This document shows, piece by piece, positions 22,310 to 32,225 of a stretch of 64,000 nt of DNA; the first letter of the stretch is position 1, and each line of letters begins with the position of its first letter. Origin of the DNA: Atherinomorus stipes (taxonomy: Eukaryota; Chordata; Actinopteri; Atheriniformes; Atherinidae); assembly GCA_023101725.1 (NCBI GenBank), contig JALJCO010001348.1:118501-182500 (forward strand). The letters run 5' to 3'. The position numbers and the translations under genes are program-made. Below the pieces are notes generated by a model. The model did no database searches, had not been told where the DNA came from, and saw only the letters and a list, made by a program, of their open reading frames with translations.

Positions 22310-22965
22310 TCAACTCAACTCAACTTTATTGCCAAATGTGCTACATGGTAGACATACAACAGATGAAATTACAGCCCTCTCAAACCCACGGTGCATAATA
22401 AAATATAATAAACTATAAGATGAAAAATATAAAATATAGGAATCTGCTCGAATAACTAGAAATCTAAACACGAAACTAAGTTTAAATACTAAAGATTACA
22501 AATGTAAAGTTGTACTGTAAACAGTAAAGTTTGATAATGTAACATTACAGTGGTTCTGATGGACAATAGTGCAAATAGTCAATGTAAACGATGGAACTGT
22601 AACATGTACAGCAGGTTATTAGCAATGAACAGTACAGTGGCAATAGTGCAATAATGCATATGCAGAGTAAACTGAGCAGCAGTCCTGATACAATAGTGCA
22701 ATGTAGTGCCATTTGGTACCATGTTCTGCAGTATGTAACTGTTGCCATGGTGACGATAAAGTGAAGTGTGCAGTCCTGAGGTATGTGAGTTGTCGGCAGA
22801 GTCAGTGGAGGTCCAGGAGGGGGGGGGGCATGCGGACAGCAAACCTTGTCAGCATTCTGACAAGTGAGTCCTTGGTCTCCAGGTGGGTGGGGGCTGAGTG
22901 GAGGACGGTGGAGATGGCATCATCGGTAGAGCAGTTGGACCGATGTGAAAACTGATAGGGGTCCA
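22310..22965 (-). mobile_element. L2/Rex1-type LINE, internally deleted 3' end
   Basis: Read on the minus strand it ends GCAATAAAGTTGAGTTGAG, a typical LINE 3' terminus, preceded by a region parallel to 44330-44607 (ATGGCAACAGTTAAC, CTGCAGAACATTGTAC, AGGACTGCAGTTTACTCTGC-like words). At 22850-22960 it encodes [16 protein letters not shown] and [12 protein letters not shown], a piece of the reverse transcriptase domain. That piece is joined almost directly to the 3' untranslated region, so most of the polymerase is missing. Confidence 0.8.
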
Positions 22966-24166
22966 GAGAACCAATATCAGTTCATTTGATATTGGTAAAA
23001 AAGCCAATATCAAACCAATTATTACAGTTATTTACAAGTAACGAACAAACAGCTAAAACTGAGAAAACATTTTTGTTAACTGATATCAAAATAAAAATGA
23101 GCTGTTTTTTTAAAAACGATAACTGAAATTGTATTGTGCGTACTTTACAAAACTAACTAAAATTACTGCAAAAACATCCTTAGTTTCAGTCTTTGTACAT
23201 TTATTTAATACATCAGCCTTTGGGGTCGATATGAAATTTATTTCTATTTAATCTATTTACTTTGCTCAACCGGTTTTACTCCCAGTGACTTTTTGAGGAT
23301 TTTGACTGTCACACCAGACAAATACCCATCATTTATTTTAAAAAAAAAAACTAAACTAAAACTAACACTGAAACGAATAAAAACTAAATAAAAATGAAGC
23401 ATTTTCCTAAAAATAAAAATGAGCAAACCTGCTAAAAAAAAAACTAAACCTAAGTGAAATGAAAAACAAAAAGAACTGAAACTAATTAAAAATCCCAAAC
23501 TGTTTCAACCTCGTATCAAACATCCCCACCGGACCGTGAACGCACCACGGTGCTGTGGGAGCCTCTGAAACTGGAAAAAGTTGAACTGGGAGCAGACGGA
23601 GCGGCTTCACATCTTCCAGCTGCTTATCTCTGACTCGCAGATCACCGTTTGTTTTGCATTTTCCTCCAGCTGATCCGCTGTAATCCGGACAGATTATTTC
23701 ATTACAGAGAGGTCATTGTTGTTCCCACAAAGGGCCCTGCAGCCTCCATGTCCGGGTTTCCTCCCGGAGCAGCGTAAGGAGGTTTTCATCATGTCGTACC
23801 TCCGGACACGTGAGATGAAGTGTGGGTCCAGTCCGCCTCCAGCGGCTCAGTGCTGCTTCCTACACCTGTACGAAAGCTCATTACTGCTGAAAGGTTTCAC
23901 TGTTTGGTTTTGTTCCTCGTTAACGGCGCTCGTGATCGTGATTACGCTGAATTTTTACAAAGATAACATGATTACAGACATATTTATGAGAAACATGACA
24001 ACACGAAACTGAAGAAAACTTTATTGATGAGACGTTTGAGGTTTTAATCATGACATCTGTTCAGTATCATCAAATAAACACATAAACACTTAAACTTATC
24101 ATTCTTCTGTATCAGATCAGCTGTGAGATTTAAATCCCGTCATCCCGTCTGGACTGCAAATAAATA
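22966..24166. other. Unassigned sequence with an A-rich simple-repeat patch
   Basis: 23330-23500 is rich in AAACTAAACTAAAACTAA and AATAAAAACTAAATAAAA words, a degenerate pattern common in fish interspersed repeats. 23520-24010 is unique sequence without a recognised gene. Confidence 0.4.
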
Positions 24167-24354
24167 CACTGTAAAAACTCAAATCTTACCAAGTAAATTT
24201 TTCTCATTTCTAGTCAAATGCTGCTTCCATTTTCATCGGAACTGGGAGGTGGGAACTGGGGGGTGACGTCACACCCGACCAAATTGCGTCCAGCTCACTG
24301 GTCGGAAAACCAGTTAGCAGCCTAGCAAAACAACGTGTTTGCTAAGGCTATGCT

Positions 24355-25072
24355 ATAGGGAGCCGAAGTCACGCCCCTCTACTTCCGCATCATGGGACCT
24401 AAGAGACGAAAAAATATGAATGGAAGTCAATGGGGAGAAAATAATTATCTTCTGGTTCCAGTCGTTCTCTGTCCTGGATTCCAGATATGTTGGTTGTGGA
24501 TTTAAATGAAAATTTTTCGTGCAAAGAAAAGATAAAATACCGCGAAGATTTTCGATAATATCAGGATTTACTTGAAGCCTCTTTGTGGACTACAGCCCTC
24601 GCCGCAAGTGATGACGTCGCTCCCTGCGGCGGGCGTGAACCAGGCTGGACAGCGTTCCATCGGCGTGATGGAAAGACTCGACATTTCCCGACTTAAAACG
24701 GTTTTCACATCTGTTCATGCTCTTTTTCCTGTTCTTGAAAAAAATAAAGTAAAAAGCGCTGACGTGCCGGAGTAAAATCACAACGGTAGCGTAATCAGGC
24801 AGCTGGTGACGCAGGTCGGTTGCGACGAGGGCTGTAGTCCACACAGAGGCTTCAAATAAATCCTGAATTTATCTAAAATCTTTGTGGTATTTTATTTTTT
24901 CTTTGCACGAAAAATTTTCATTTAAATCTATAACCAAGATATCTGGAATCCAGGACAGAGAACGACTGGGACCAGAAGATAATTATTTTCTCCCCATTGA
25001 CTTCCATTCATATTTTTTCGTCTCTTAGGTCCCGTGATGCGGAAGTAGAGGGGCGTGACTTCGGCTCCCTAT
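24355..25072. mobile_element. Foldback element with about 240-bp inverted arms
   Basis: The left arm (from ATAGGGAGCCGAAGTCACGC at 24355 to about 24600) is matched in reverse complement by the right arm (about 24826 to GCGTGACTTCGGCTCCCTAT at 25072). Shared landmarks include CCTAAGAGACGAAAAAATAT, CAATGGGGAGAAAATAATTA and GACTACAGCCCTCG. A CpG-rich centre of about 225 bp separates the arms and has no recognised coding content. The target duplication is unclear. Confidence 0.85.
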
Positions 25073-25114
25073 TAGCTGTTGTTAGCACAGCTGGCGTTGT
25101 AGATCACATACACC

Positions 25115-26274
25115 CAGAGCCGTCGCAATGCCTGTGCGAACTGTGCAACTGCACAGGGCCTCGCGCCACTAGGGGGCCTCGAGCCTGGAGTTTGTTTGTT
25201 TTTTTTTCTCCCCCAAGTTAAAAAATATATATGAACAGTTGTTGTGTATATGATCTGTTTCTGTCAAGGTCACGCACACACACACACACTCCAATAAATG
25301 AATAAATAAATCCAAAAAGCGGGATGAAAATGAAAATGAACGCGCTCCTCCAGACCCAGAGCGGGTGTTTAGAACGGATTATTTTAATGTGATTGTGGAC
25401 GAGGCCCTCACTGCTCTCCACACCCGTTTTAAACAAATGCAGGAGTTCGGCAACATGTTTTGGTTTTTCTTTGATCGAACCAAACTGCGTGAAATGGAGG
25501 AGACCGACCTGCAAAGACAGTGCGTAAGATTGAGTGACGCTCTGAGTACGTCTGACTCAGAGATATTAATGCCCCGGACTTCTTTGCTGAGTTAAGGATA
25601 CTTAGATAGATCATCCCTAAGGGAAAAACAACAGCGCTTCAAACACTTCGTTACATCAAAAAGATAGAAGGAACTTTCCCAAACTGTGAGATTGCACTGA
25701 GGATTTTACTTACTCGTCCCATAACGGTGGCTTCAGGTGAGCGAAGCTTTTCAAAGCTGAAACTTATTAAAAATGATTTGTGCACATCCATGTCACAGGA
25801 CCGTCTGTGCGGACTTGCTCTGTTATCGATTGAAAGGAAAGTGCATCCAAACTCAATTATAAAGATCTTAGTGATGAGTTTGCAGCCAGAAAGGCAAGAA
25901 AGTGGCTCTGACATGAGTTTCTGGGCAACTAATACATGCGCGAGTGTAAATATGTTTTATTTGTTATCAAAATGAACGTATGCTATGAATGAAAAGTGAC
26001 TTGTTTAACATGTCAAAGTGTGGAAAATAAAGTGACTGAGCTGATACAATGGAAAGCCACTTGCATTAAATTTGATCCCCGTTTTAGAAATAAACAGCAA
26101 AATGCCGATGGTTTAATTTATATGTATACACATGACGGTATTTAAAAAAACAAACATCCCACCACCAGTGGGATTGTGCGTGCGGTATAACCAGGATTGT
26201 CTGACTGTTATTCATGCGTAATAGTGCATCCAGGTCAGAAAGCAGGGCCTCGCACCTACTCTGCGACGGCCCTG
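25115..26274 (+). mobile_element. Decayed hAT element with transposase remnants
   Basis: The termini CAGAGCCGTCGCAATGCC and CTGCGACGGCCCTG are inverted repeats. The flanks CATACACC (25107-25114) and CATATACT (26275-26282) match at six of eight positions, both differences being transitions, consistent with an old 8-bp duplication. The element is 1160 bp, much shorter than an autonomous hAT, and carries two broken transposase pieces. Confidence 0.75.
25365..25915 (+). pseudogene. hAT transposase pseudogene (ZMYM1-like type)
   Basis: The first piece, 25365-25600, reads YFNVIVDEALTALHTRFKQM and LREMEETDLQRQC, typical of the middle of transposases from the ZMYM1-like hAT group; the frame shifts near 25560 to continue as APDFFAELR. 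The second piece, 25690-25915, reads LLTRPITVASGERSFSKLKL and SMSQDRLCGLALLSIE, the hATC dimerisation region; the final EFAARKAR block is again in another frame. With at least two frameshifts, internal stops and no N-terminal BED/TTF part, it cannot give a working protein. Confidence 0.8.
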
Positions 26275-26765
26275 CATATACTACATGAAAAATGTGCAAT
26301 ACACGACAGCAGCTTCCCCCCACATCTGTATAAACCAATACAACATGTACGACTGATTTATGCAACAAAATATTAATAAGAAGTGTAAATAAATGTAACA
26401 TTACAATCATCACACTTAAAATAAGACAAAATTACCGAAATAGAAACATTTCAGTGAGATATATTTCTTATTTTAAGACAATGCATCTTATTTCAAGAAA
26501 TTTGACCAAGACAATTTTGCTTGTTCTACTGGCAGAATTTTTTCTTAATACAAGCAAAACAAAAACAAAAACAAAACAAAAAACAACAACAAAAAAAAAC
26601 TTGGTCACTGTTAAAATAAGTTGAAAAAGATTTTTTTCAGTGCAAATAAATAAATACTTCCTCCTGCTTCTTCCTGGACTTCAGAAAATTCGATTTTCTG
26701 CTGAAACTGGAACATAAATGTCCGTACATGTTGGAAATGCAGAACAAACATCAGTAAAGTTCTTG

Positions 26766-26825
26766 TGTGGAGACCTGGTCCAGATTATAGGAGACCTGGT
26801 CCAGATCAGAGGAGACCTGGTCTGA
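26766..26825. repeat. Short tandem of GGAGACCTGGTCCAGAT
   Basis: Three imperfect copies of a unit of about 23 bp around GGAGACCTGGTCCAGAT. It lies in the probable 3' untranslated region or downstream flank of the minus-strand gene ending at 27252. Confidence 0.6.
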
Positions 26826-26954
26826 TGTGGTCTTCCCACTGAGGCAGAACTGCAGCTCAAGAACCACAGAACCGACCAGCCCTTATGTTTGTTTACTACT
26901 TTTATCAGGTAGTAAACAAACAGGGAACAAACAAGCTGCAGAAAGATGCACATT

Positions 26955-26960
26955 TTTATT
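26955..26960 (-). terminator. Candidate polyadenylation signal AATAAA
   Basis: AATAAA on the minus strand, about 290 bases beyond the stop codon at 27252-27254. It is the first canonical signal I see downstream of that stop, and would give a short 3' untranslated region. The distance fits but no GU-rich element was verified. Confidence 0.3.
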
Positions 26961-27251
26961 CCACATAAACTCATTTATCTGTTAAACGTGAGTCAGATTA
27001 TTTTCTAAAAAACCGTAAACTCGGATGGAACTTTACTCACATCTGCACATATGTGAAGTTCTACGTTTATAAGTCTGACCTGGGGTCAGAAATCATGTTT
27101 ACACCCTAAAAACAAACAACAGCAAATCAGAGAACGCGTGGTCAGGTTTCTGAAGATGATGATGTGGATGAGGATGAGGATGAGGATTCTCGGGCCTGAT
27201 GAAGGCTGTGGCGCCCACTGGTGTCCAGCAGACCTCCTAACTGGTCTGGAG

Positions 27252-27390
27252 TCAGCCCAGTAACCGGAGGCCCCGCTGCTGGTGGGGGGGGCCGGGGGTC
27301 AGGAGCCGCCTCAGGTGAGCCAGGATCAGGTTCTTCACGCTGCCCGGCGGCTTGGAGCGGGCCAGAGCAAAGGATTGTGGGAGGTCAGGT
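27252..27390 (-). CDS. Candidate terminal coding exon of an unidentified gene
   Basis: Read on the minus strand, a strong acceptor (TCTCTGTCCTCCCTGCAG) ends at 27391 and is followed by one base completing a split codon and 46 codons including the stop. The translation begins PDLPQSFALARSKPPGSVKN and ends LLG. It is basic and Leu/Pro-rich. The exon starts needing two bases from its upstream neighbour, exactly what the exon at 31218-31384 supplies (AG + A = Arg), so the two join in frame across an intron of about 3.8 kb. No domain or family is recognised. Coding-like CpG/GC content contrasts with the repeat on its upstream side. Confidence 0.45.
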
Positions 27391-27436
27391 CTGCAGGGAG
27401 GACAGAGACATGCTGGCACCAGTCCAGATACTGGGA

Positions 27437-27865
27437 TACTACCACTAACCAGTACCACTAACCAGTACCAATAAACAGTACTAATTACTAGTACCATTAA
27501 ACAGTACTACTAATTAGTACCATTAATCAGTACCACTAACCAGTACCTTAAACCAGTACCACTGAGCAGTACCATTAACCAGTAAAATAGAGCATTACCA
27601 CTAACAGGTACCAGTAATCAGTATCATTAAACAGACTACTTCCTAGTACCATTAATTACAGTAGTACCACAAACCAGTACCATTAACCAGTCCGATTAAC
27701 CAGTAAAATTAACCAGCACCACTAACTGGTAACATTGGCCAGTATCATTAAACAGTACTACTAAATAGTACCATTAACTCGCACCACTATCCAGTATCAC
27801 TGACGGGTACCATTAACTAGAACCACAAAGCAGTCCCACTAACCGGTACCATTAACCAGTATGAC
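27437..27865. repeat. Degenerate short-period repeat, ACCAGTACCATTA type
   Basis: Repeated ACTAACCAGTACCA and ATTAACCAGTA words with a period near 12-14 bp and many indels. It lies in the same presumed intron as the much larger 15-bp array. Confidence 0.85.
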
Positions 27866-27919
27866 GAATAGTAATAATTATTTATTGAGAAAGAATTTTA
27901 AAGGTGTTTTAACTGGCAA

Positions 27920-30900
27920 GGTATGGGTGGTCTGGTTCTGGGTGGTCTGGTTCTGGGCGGTCTGGTTCTGGGCGGTCTGGTTCTGGGTGGGCTGGGTCTG
28001 GGTGGGCTGGTTCTGGGCGGTCTGGGACTGGGTGGTCTGGGTGGTCTGGTTCTGGGTGGGCTGGGTCTGGGCGGTCTGGTTCTGGATGGTCTGGGTCTGG
28101 GTGGTCTGGTTCTGGGTTGTCTGGGTCTGGGTGGTCTGGGTCTGGGTGGTCTGGTTCTGGGTGTTCTGGGTCTGGGCGGTCTGGTTCTGGATGGTCTGGG
28201 TCTGGGTGGTCTGGTTCTGGGTGGTCTGGGTCCGGGTGGTCTGGTTCTGGGTGGTCTGGGTCTGGGTCTGGGTCTGGTTCTGGTTGTTCTGGTTCTGGGT
28301 GGTCTGGGTCTGGGCGGTCTGGTTCTGGGCGGTCTGTGTCTGGGCGGTCTGGTTCTGGGTGGTCTGGTTCTGGGCGGTCTGGTTCTGGGTGGTCTGGGTC
28401 TGGGCGGTCTGGTTCTGGGTGGTCTGGTTCTGGGCGGTCTGGTTCTGCATGGTCTGGTTTTGGGTGGTCTTGGTCTGGGCGGTCTGGTTCTGGGTGGTCT
28501 GGTTCTGGATGGTCTGGGTCTGGGTGGTCTGGTTCTGGGTGGTCTGGGTCTGGGCGGTCTGGTTCTGGGTGGTCTGGTTCTGGATGGTCTGGTTCTGGGT
28601 GGTCTGGTTCTGGATGGTCTGGGCGGTCTGGTTCTGGGTGGTCTGGGTCTGGGCGGTCTGGTTCTGGGCAGTCTGGTTCTGGGCAGTCTGGTTCTGGGTG
28701 GTCTGGGCAGTCTGGGTCTGGGTGGTCTGGGTCTGGGCAGTCTGGTTCTGGGCGGTCTGGTTCTGGGTGGTCTGGTTCTGGATGGTCTGGGTGGTCTGGT
28801 TCTGGGTGGTCTGGTTCTGGATGGTCTGGGTCTGGGTGGTCTGGTTCTGGGTGGTCTGGGTCTGGGTGGTCTGGTTCTGGGTGGGCTGGGTCTGGGTGGG
28901 CTGGTTCTGGGCGGTCTGGGACTGGGTGGTCTGGTTCTGGGTGGTCTGGGTCTGGGTGGGCTGGTTCTGGGCGGTCTGGGACTGGGTGGTCTGGGTGGTC
29001 TGGTTCTGGGTGGGCTGGGTCTGGGCGGTCTGGTTCTGGATGGTCTGGGTCTGGGTGGTCTGGTTCTGGGTTGTCTGGGTCTGGGTGGTCTGGGTCTGGG
29101 TGGTCTGGTTCTGGGTGGTCTGGGTCTGGGCGGTCTGGGTCTGGGCGGTCTGGGTCTGGATGGTCTGGGTCTGGGTGGTCTGGTTCTGGGTGTTCTGGGT
29201 CTGGGCGGTCTGGTTCTGGATGGTCTGGGTCTGGGTGGTCTGGTTCTGGGTGGTCTGGGTCCGGGTGGTCTGGTTCTGGGTGGTCTGGGTCTGGGTCTGG
29301 TTCTGGTTGTTCTGGTTCTGGGTGGTCTGGGTCTGGGCGGTCTGGTTCTGGGCGGTCTGTGTCTGGGCGGTCTGGTTCTGGGTGGTCTGGTTCTGGGCGG
29401 TCTGGTTCTGGGTGGTCTGGGTCTGGGCGGTCTGGTTCTGGGTGGTCTGGTTCTGGGCGGTCTGGTTCTGCATGGTCTGGTTTTGGGTGGTCTTGGTCTG
29501 GGCGGTCTGGTTCTGGGTGGTCTGGTTCTGGATGGTCTGGGTCTGGGTGGTCTGGTTCTGGGTGGTCTGGGTCTGGGCGGTCTGGTTCTGGGTGGTCTGG
29601 TTCTGGATGGTCTGGTTCTGGATGGTCTGGTTCTGGATGGTCTGGGTGGTCTGGTTCTGGATGGTCTGGGTCTGGGTGGTCTGGTTCTGGGTGGTCTGGT
29701 TCTGGGCAGTCTGATTCTGGGTGGTCTGGGCAGTCTGGTTCTGGGTGGTCTGGGTCTGGGCAGTCTGGTTCTGGGTGGTCTGGTTCTGGATGGTCTGGTT
29801 CTGGATGGTCTGGGTGGTCTGGTTCTGGGTGGTCTGGTTCTGGATGGTCTGGGTCTGGGTGGTCTGGTTCTGGGTGGTCTGGGTCTGGGTCTGGGCGGTC
29901 TGGTTCTGGATGGTCTGGGTCTGGGTGGTCTGGTTCTGGATGGTCTGGGTGGTCTGGTTCTGGGTGGTCTGGGTCTGGGCAGTCTGGTTCTGGGTGGTCT
30001 GGTTCTGGGCAGTCTGGTTCTTGGCAGTCTAGTTCTGGATGGTCTGGTTCTGGGCGGTCTGGTTCTGGATGGTCTGGGTCTGGGTGGTCTGGTTCTGGGT
30101 GGTCTGGGTCTGAGCTGTCTGGTTCTGGGTGGTCTGGTTCTGGGTGGTCTGGTTCTGGATGGTCTGGGTCTGGGTGGTCTGGTTCTGGGTGGTCTGGGTC
30201 TGAGCTGTCTGGTTCTGGGTGGTCTGGTTCTGGGCAGTCTGGTTCTGGGCGGTCTGGTTCTTGGCGGTCTTGTTCTGGGTGGTCTGGTTCTGGATGGTCT
30301 GGTTCTGGGTGGTCTGGGTCTGGGTGGTCTGGTTCTGGATGGTCTGGGTGGTCTGGTTCTGGGTGGTCTGGGTCTGGGCAGTCTGGTTCTGGGTGGTCTG
30401 GGTCTGGGCGGTCTGGTTCTTGGCGGTCTTGTTCTGGGTGGTCTGGTTCTGGGCGGTCTGGTTCTTGGCGGTCTTGTTCTGGGTGGTCTGGTTCTGGATG
30501 GTCTGGGTCTGGGTGGTCTGGTTCTGGGTGGTCTGGGTCTGAGCTGTCTGGTTCTGGGTGGTCTGGTTCTGGGCAGTCTGGTTCTGGGCGGTCTGGTTCT
30601 TGGCGGTCTTGTTCTGGGTGGTCTGGTTCTGGATGGTCTGGTTCTGGATGGTCTGGGTCTGGGTGGTCTAGTTCTGGGTGGTCTGGTTCTGGGCAGTCTG
30701 GTTCTTGGCAGTCTAGTTCTGGATGGTCTGGTTCTGGGCGGTCTGGTTCTGGGTGGTCTGGTTCTGGATGGTCTGGGTCTGGGTGGTCTAGTTCTGGGTG
30801 GTCTGGTTCTGGGCAGTCTGGTTCTTGGTGGTCTGGTTCTGGATGGTCTGGGTCTGGGTGGTCTAGTTCTGGGTGGTCTGGTTCTGGGTGGTCTGGTTCT

Positions 30901-31170
30901 GGATGGTCTGGGTCTGGGTGGTCTAGTTCTGGGTGGTCTGGTTCTGGGCAGTCTGGTTCTTGGCAGTCTAGTTCTGGATGGTCTGGTTCTGGGCGGTCTG
31001 GTTCTGGGTGGTCTGGTTTTGGATGGTCTGGGTCTGGGTGGTCTAGTTCTGGATGGTCTGTGTCTGGGCAGTCTGGTTCTGGGTGGTCTGGTTCTGGGCA
31101 GTCTGGTTCTGGGTGGTCTGGTTCTGGGCAGTCTGGTTCTTGGCAGTCTGGTTCTGGATGGTCTGGCCTG
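27920..31170. repeat. 3.26-kb G-rich 15-bp minisatellite (GGTTCTGGGTGGTCT)
   Basis: Basic unit GGTTCTGGGTGGTCT with GGTCTGGGT, GGGCAGTCT and GGATGGTCT variants, over 200 units. The period is a multiple of three and the units lack stop codons in most frames, so frames of up to about 1170 codons stay open on both strands. These are low-complexity (LGGLV, WSGSG, RTRPPRTRP types) and are not called as genes. Runs such as GGGTCTGGGTCTGGGTCTGG (28258-28277) have guanine-quadruplex potential on the plus strand. A block of about 1 kb is duplicated internally: GGTTCTGCATGGTCTGG occurs at 28441 and 29464. Confidence 0.95.
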
Positions 31171-31217
31171 GGTCAGGTCCTCTGTCTGGACTGTGGACAC
31201 GTCCATATGTCTGTTAC

Positions 31218-31384
31218 CTTGTGAGTCTGCAGTGATGCCTGCCATGGAGGCCCTGCAGCCGGGGGCCGATGGGGACGTGGGGGCCCCCCGGGGCCCTGAG
31301 GTTCCTAGACAGAGCCGACAGAGAGTCCCTGTAGATGAGACCACGGCGGGTGGAGGTGATGGGACCGTGATGACACGTCGCCAG
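31218..31384 (-). CDS. Candidate internal coding exon of an unidentified gene
   Basis: On the minus strand an acceptor, TGTTTTCTTTGTCTCAG, ends at 31385 and a donor, ACAAG/GTAACA, begins at 31217. The 167-base exon is open in phase 0 for 55 codons plus two bases. The translation contains HHGPITSTRRGLIYRDSLSA and GGPHVPIGPRLQGLHG. The two trailing bases AG pair with the first base of the exon at 27252-27390 to make an Arg codon, keeping the frame to a stop codon. The next upstream exon was not established; a 24-base candidate lies at 33262-33285. I do not recognise the protein. The agreement of both splice sites, phase and open frame makes chance less likely, but a search is needed to call it real. 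Confidence 0.45.
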
Positions 31385-31439
31385 CTGAGACAAAGAAAAC
31401 ACAAGTCTGTGTTTTACACGTTCACCATAAAGTAAATGC

Positions 31440-32225
31440 TGCTTGTCTAATAACACATGTATAAATGCGTAATAATGTGTATAAATGCGTAATAATGTGT
31501 AATAGTGTGTATAAATGTGTTAATGTGTAGTATGTGTATAAATGTGTAATAATGTGTATAAATGTGTAATAATGTGTAATAATGTGTATAAATGTGTAAT
31601 AATGTGTATAAATGCGTAATAATGTGTATAAATGCGTAATAATGTGTATAAATGTGTAATAATGTGTAATAGTGTGTATAAATGTGTTAATGTGTAATAT
31701 GTGCATAAATGTGTAATATGAATGAATGTGTAACAACATGTATAATATTAAATTTGTATTAATGTGTAATAACATGTATAAATGTGAAATAATGTGTATA
31801 AATGTGTAATAAGGTTTATGGATGTGAAACGTGTATAAATATATAAGAATGTGCATAAGTGTGAAATAAGGTGTAAAAATGTGTAATTATGTTTTAGTGT
31901 GCAACTACGTGTATAAATGTTTAATGATGTGTATTAATGTGTAATTACAAATATGTAATTATATTTATAAATTTTATATGTGTAGAAATGTGTAATTTTG
32001 TGTATAGATGTGCAGTTATGAGTATAAATGTGTAATGGCATCTATAAATGTGTAATTACGTGTATATTTGTAAACTAACATTCATAAATATGTAATGTCA
32101 TGCATAAATGTGCAATAACAAGTATAAATGTGTAATAAGGTGTTTAAATGAGTAATTACGCGTATAAATGTGTCATAATGTGTATAGAAATGTGATAATG
32201 TATATGAATGTGTAATAAAGGTGGT
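31440..32225. repeat. AT-rich tandem repeat (AATGTGTATAAATGTGTAAT)
   Basis: Repeated TAATGTGTATAAATGTG words with a variable period near 18-27 bp, regular from 31460 to about 31700 and progressively degenerate to 32225. Not coding. Confidence 0.9.

Larger units (their letters stand above)
24167..26642. mobile_element. CACTG-ended transposon split by nested insertions, 10-bp TSD
   Basis: The left part (CACTGTAAAAACTCAAATCT to TTTCTAGTCAAA, 24167-24227) and right part (ACTTAAAATAAGACAAAATT to TTTTTTTCAGTG, about 26405-26642) are the two halves of the element type also seen at 5244. The outer flanks are an identical 10-mer, CAAATAAATA, at 24157-24166 and 26643-26652, directly abutting CACTG and CAGTG. 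About 2.2 kb is inserted between the halves, including the foldback element 24355-25072 and the hAT-like element 25115-26274. Confidence 0.75.

Noticed and set aside
27861..31435. Open frames of 1035-1170 codons on both strands, one running into the 31.3-kb exon
   Set aside because: Product of the 15-bp array lacking stops; low-complexity in every frame. Only the short flanking exons have splice and phase support.
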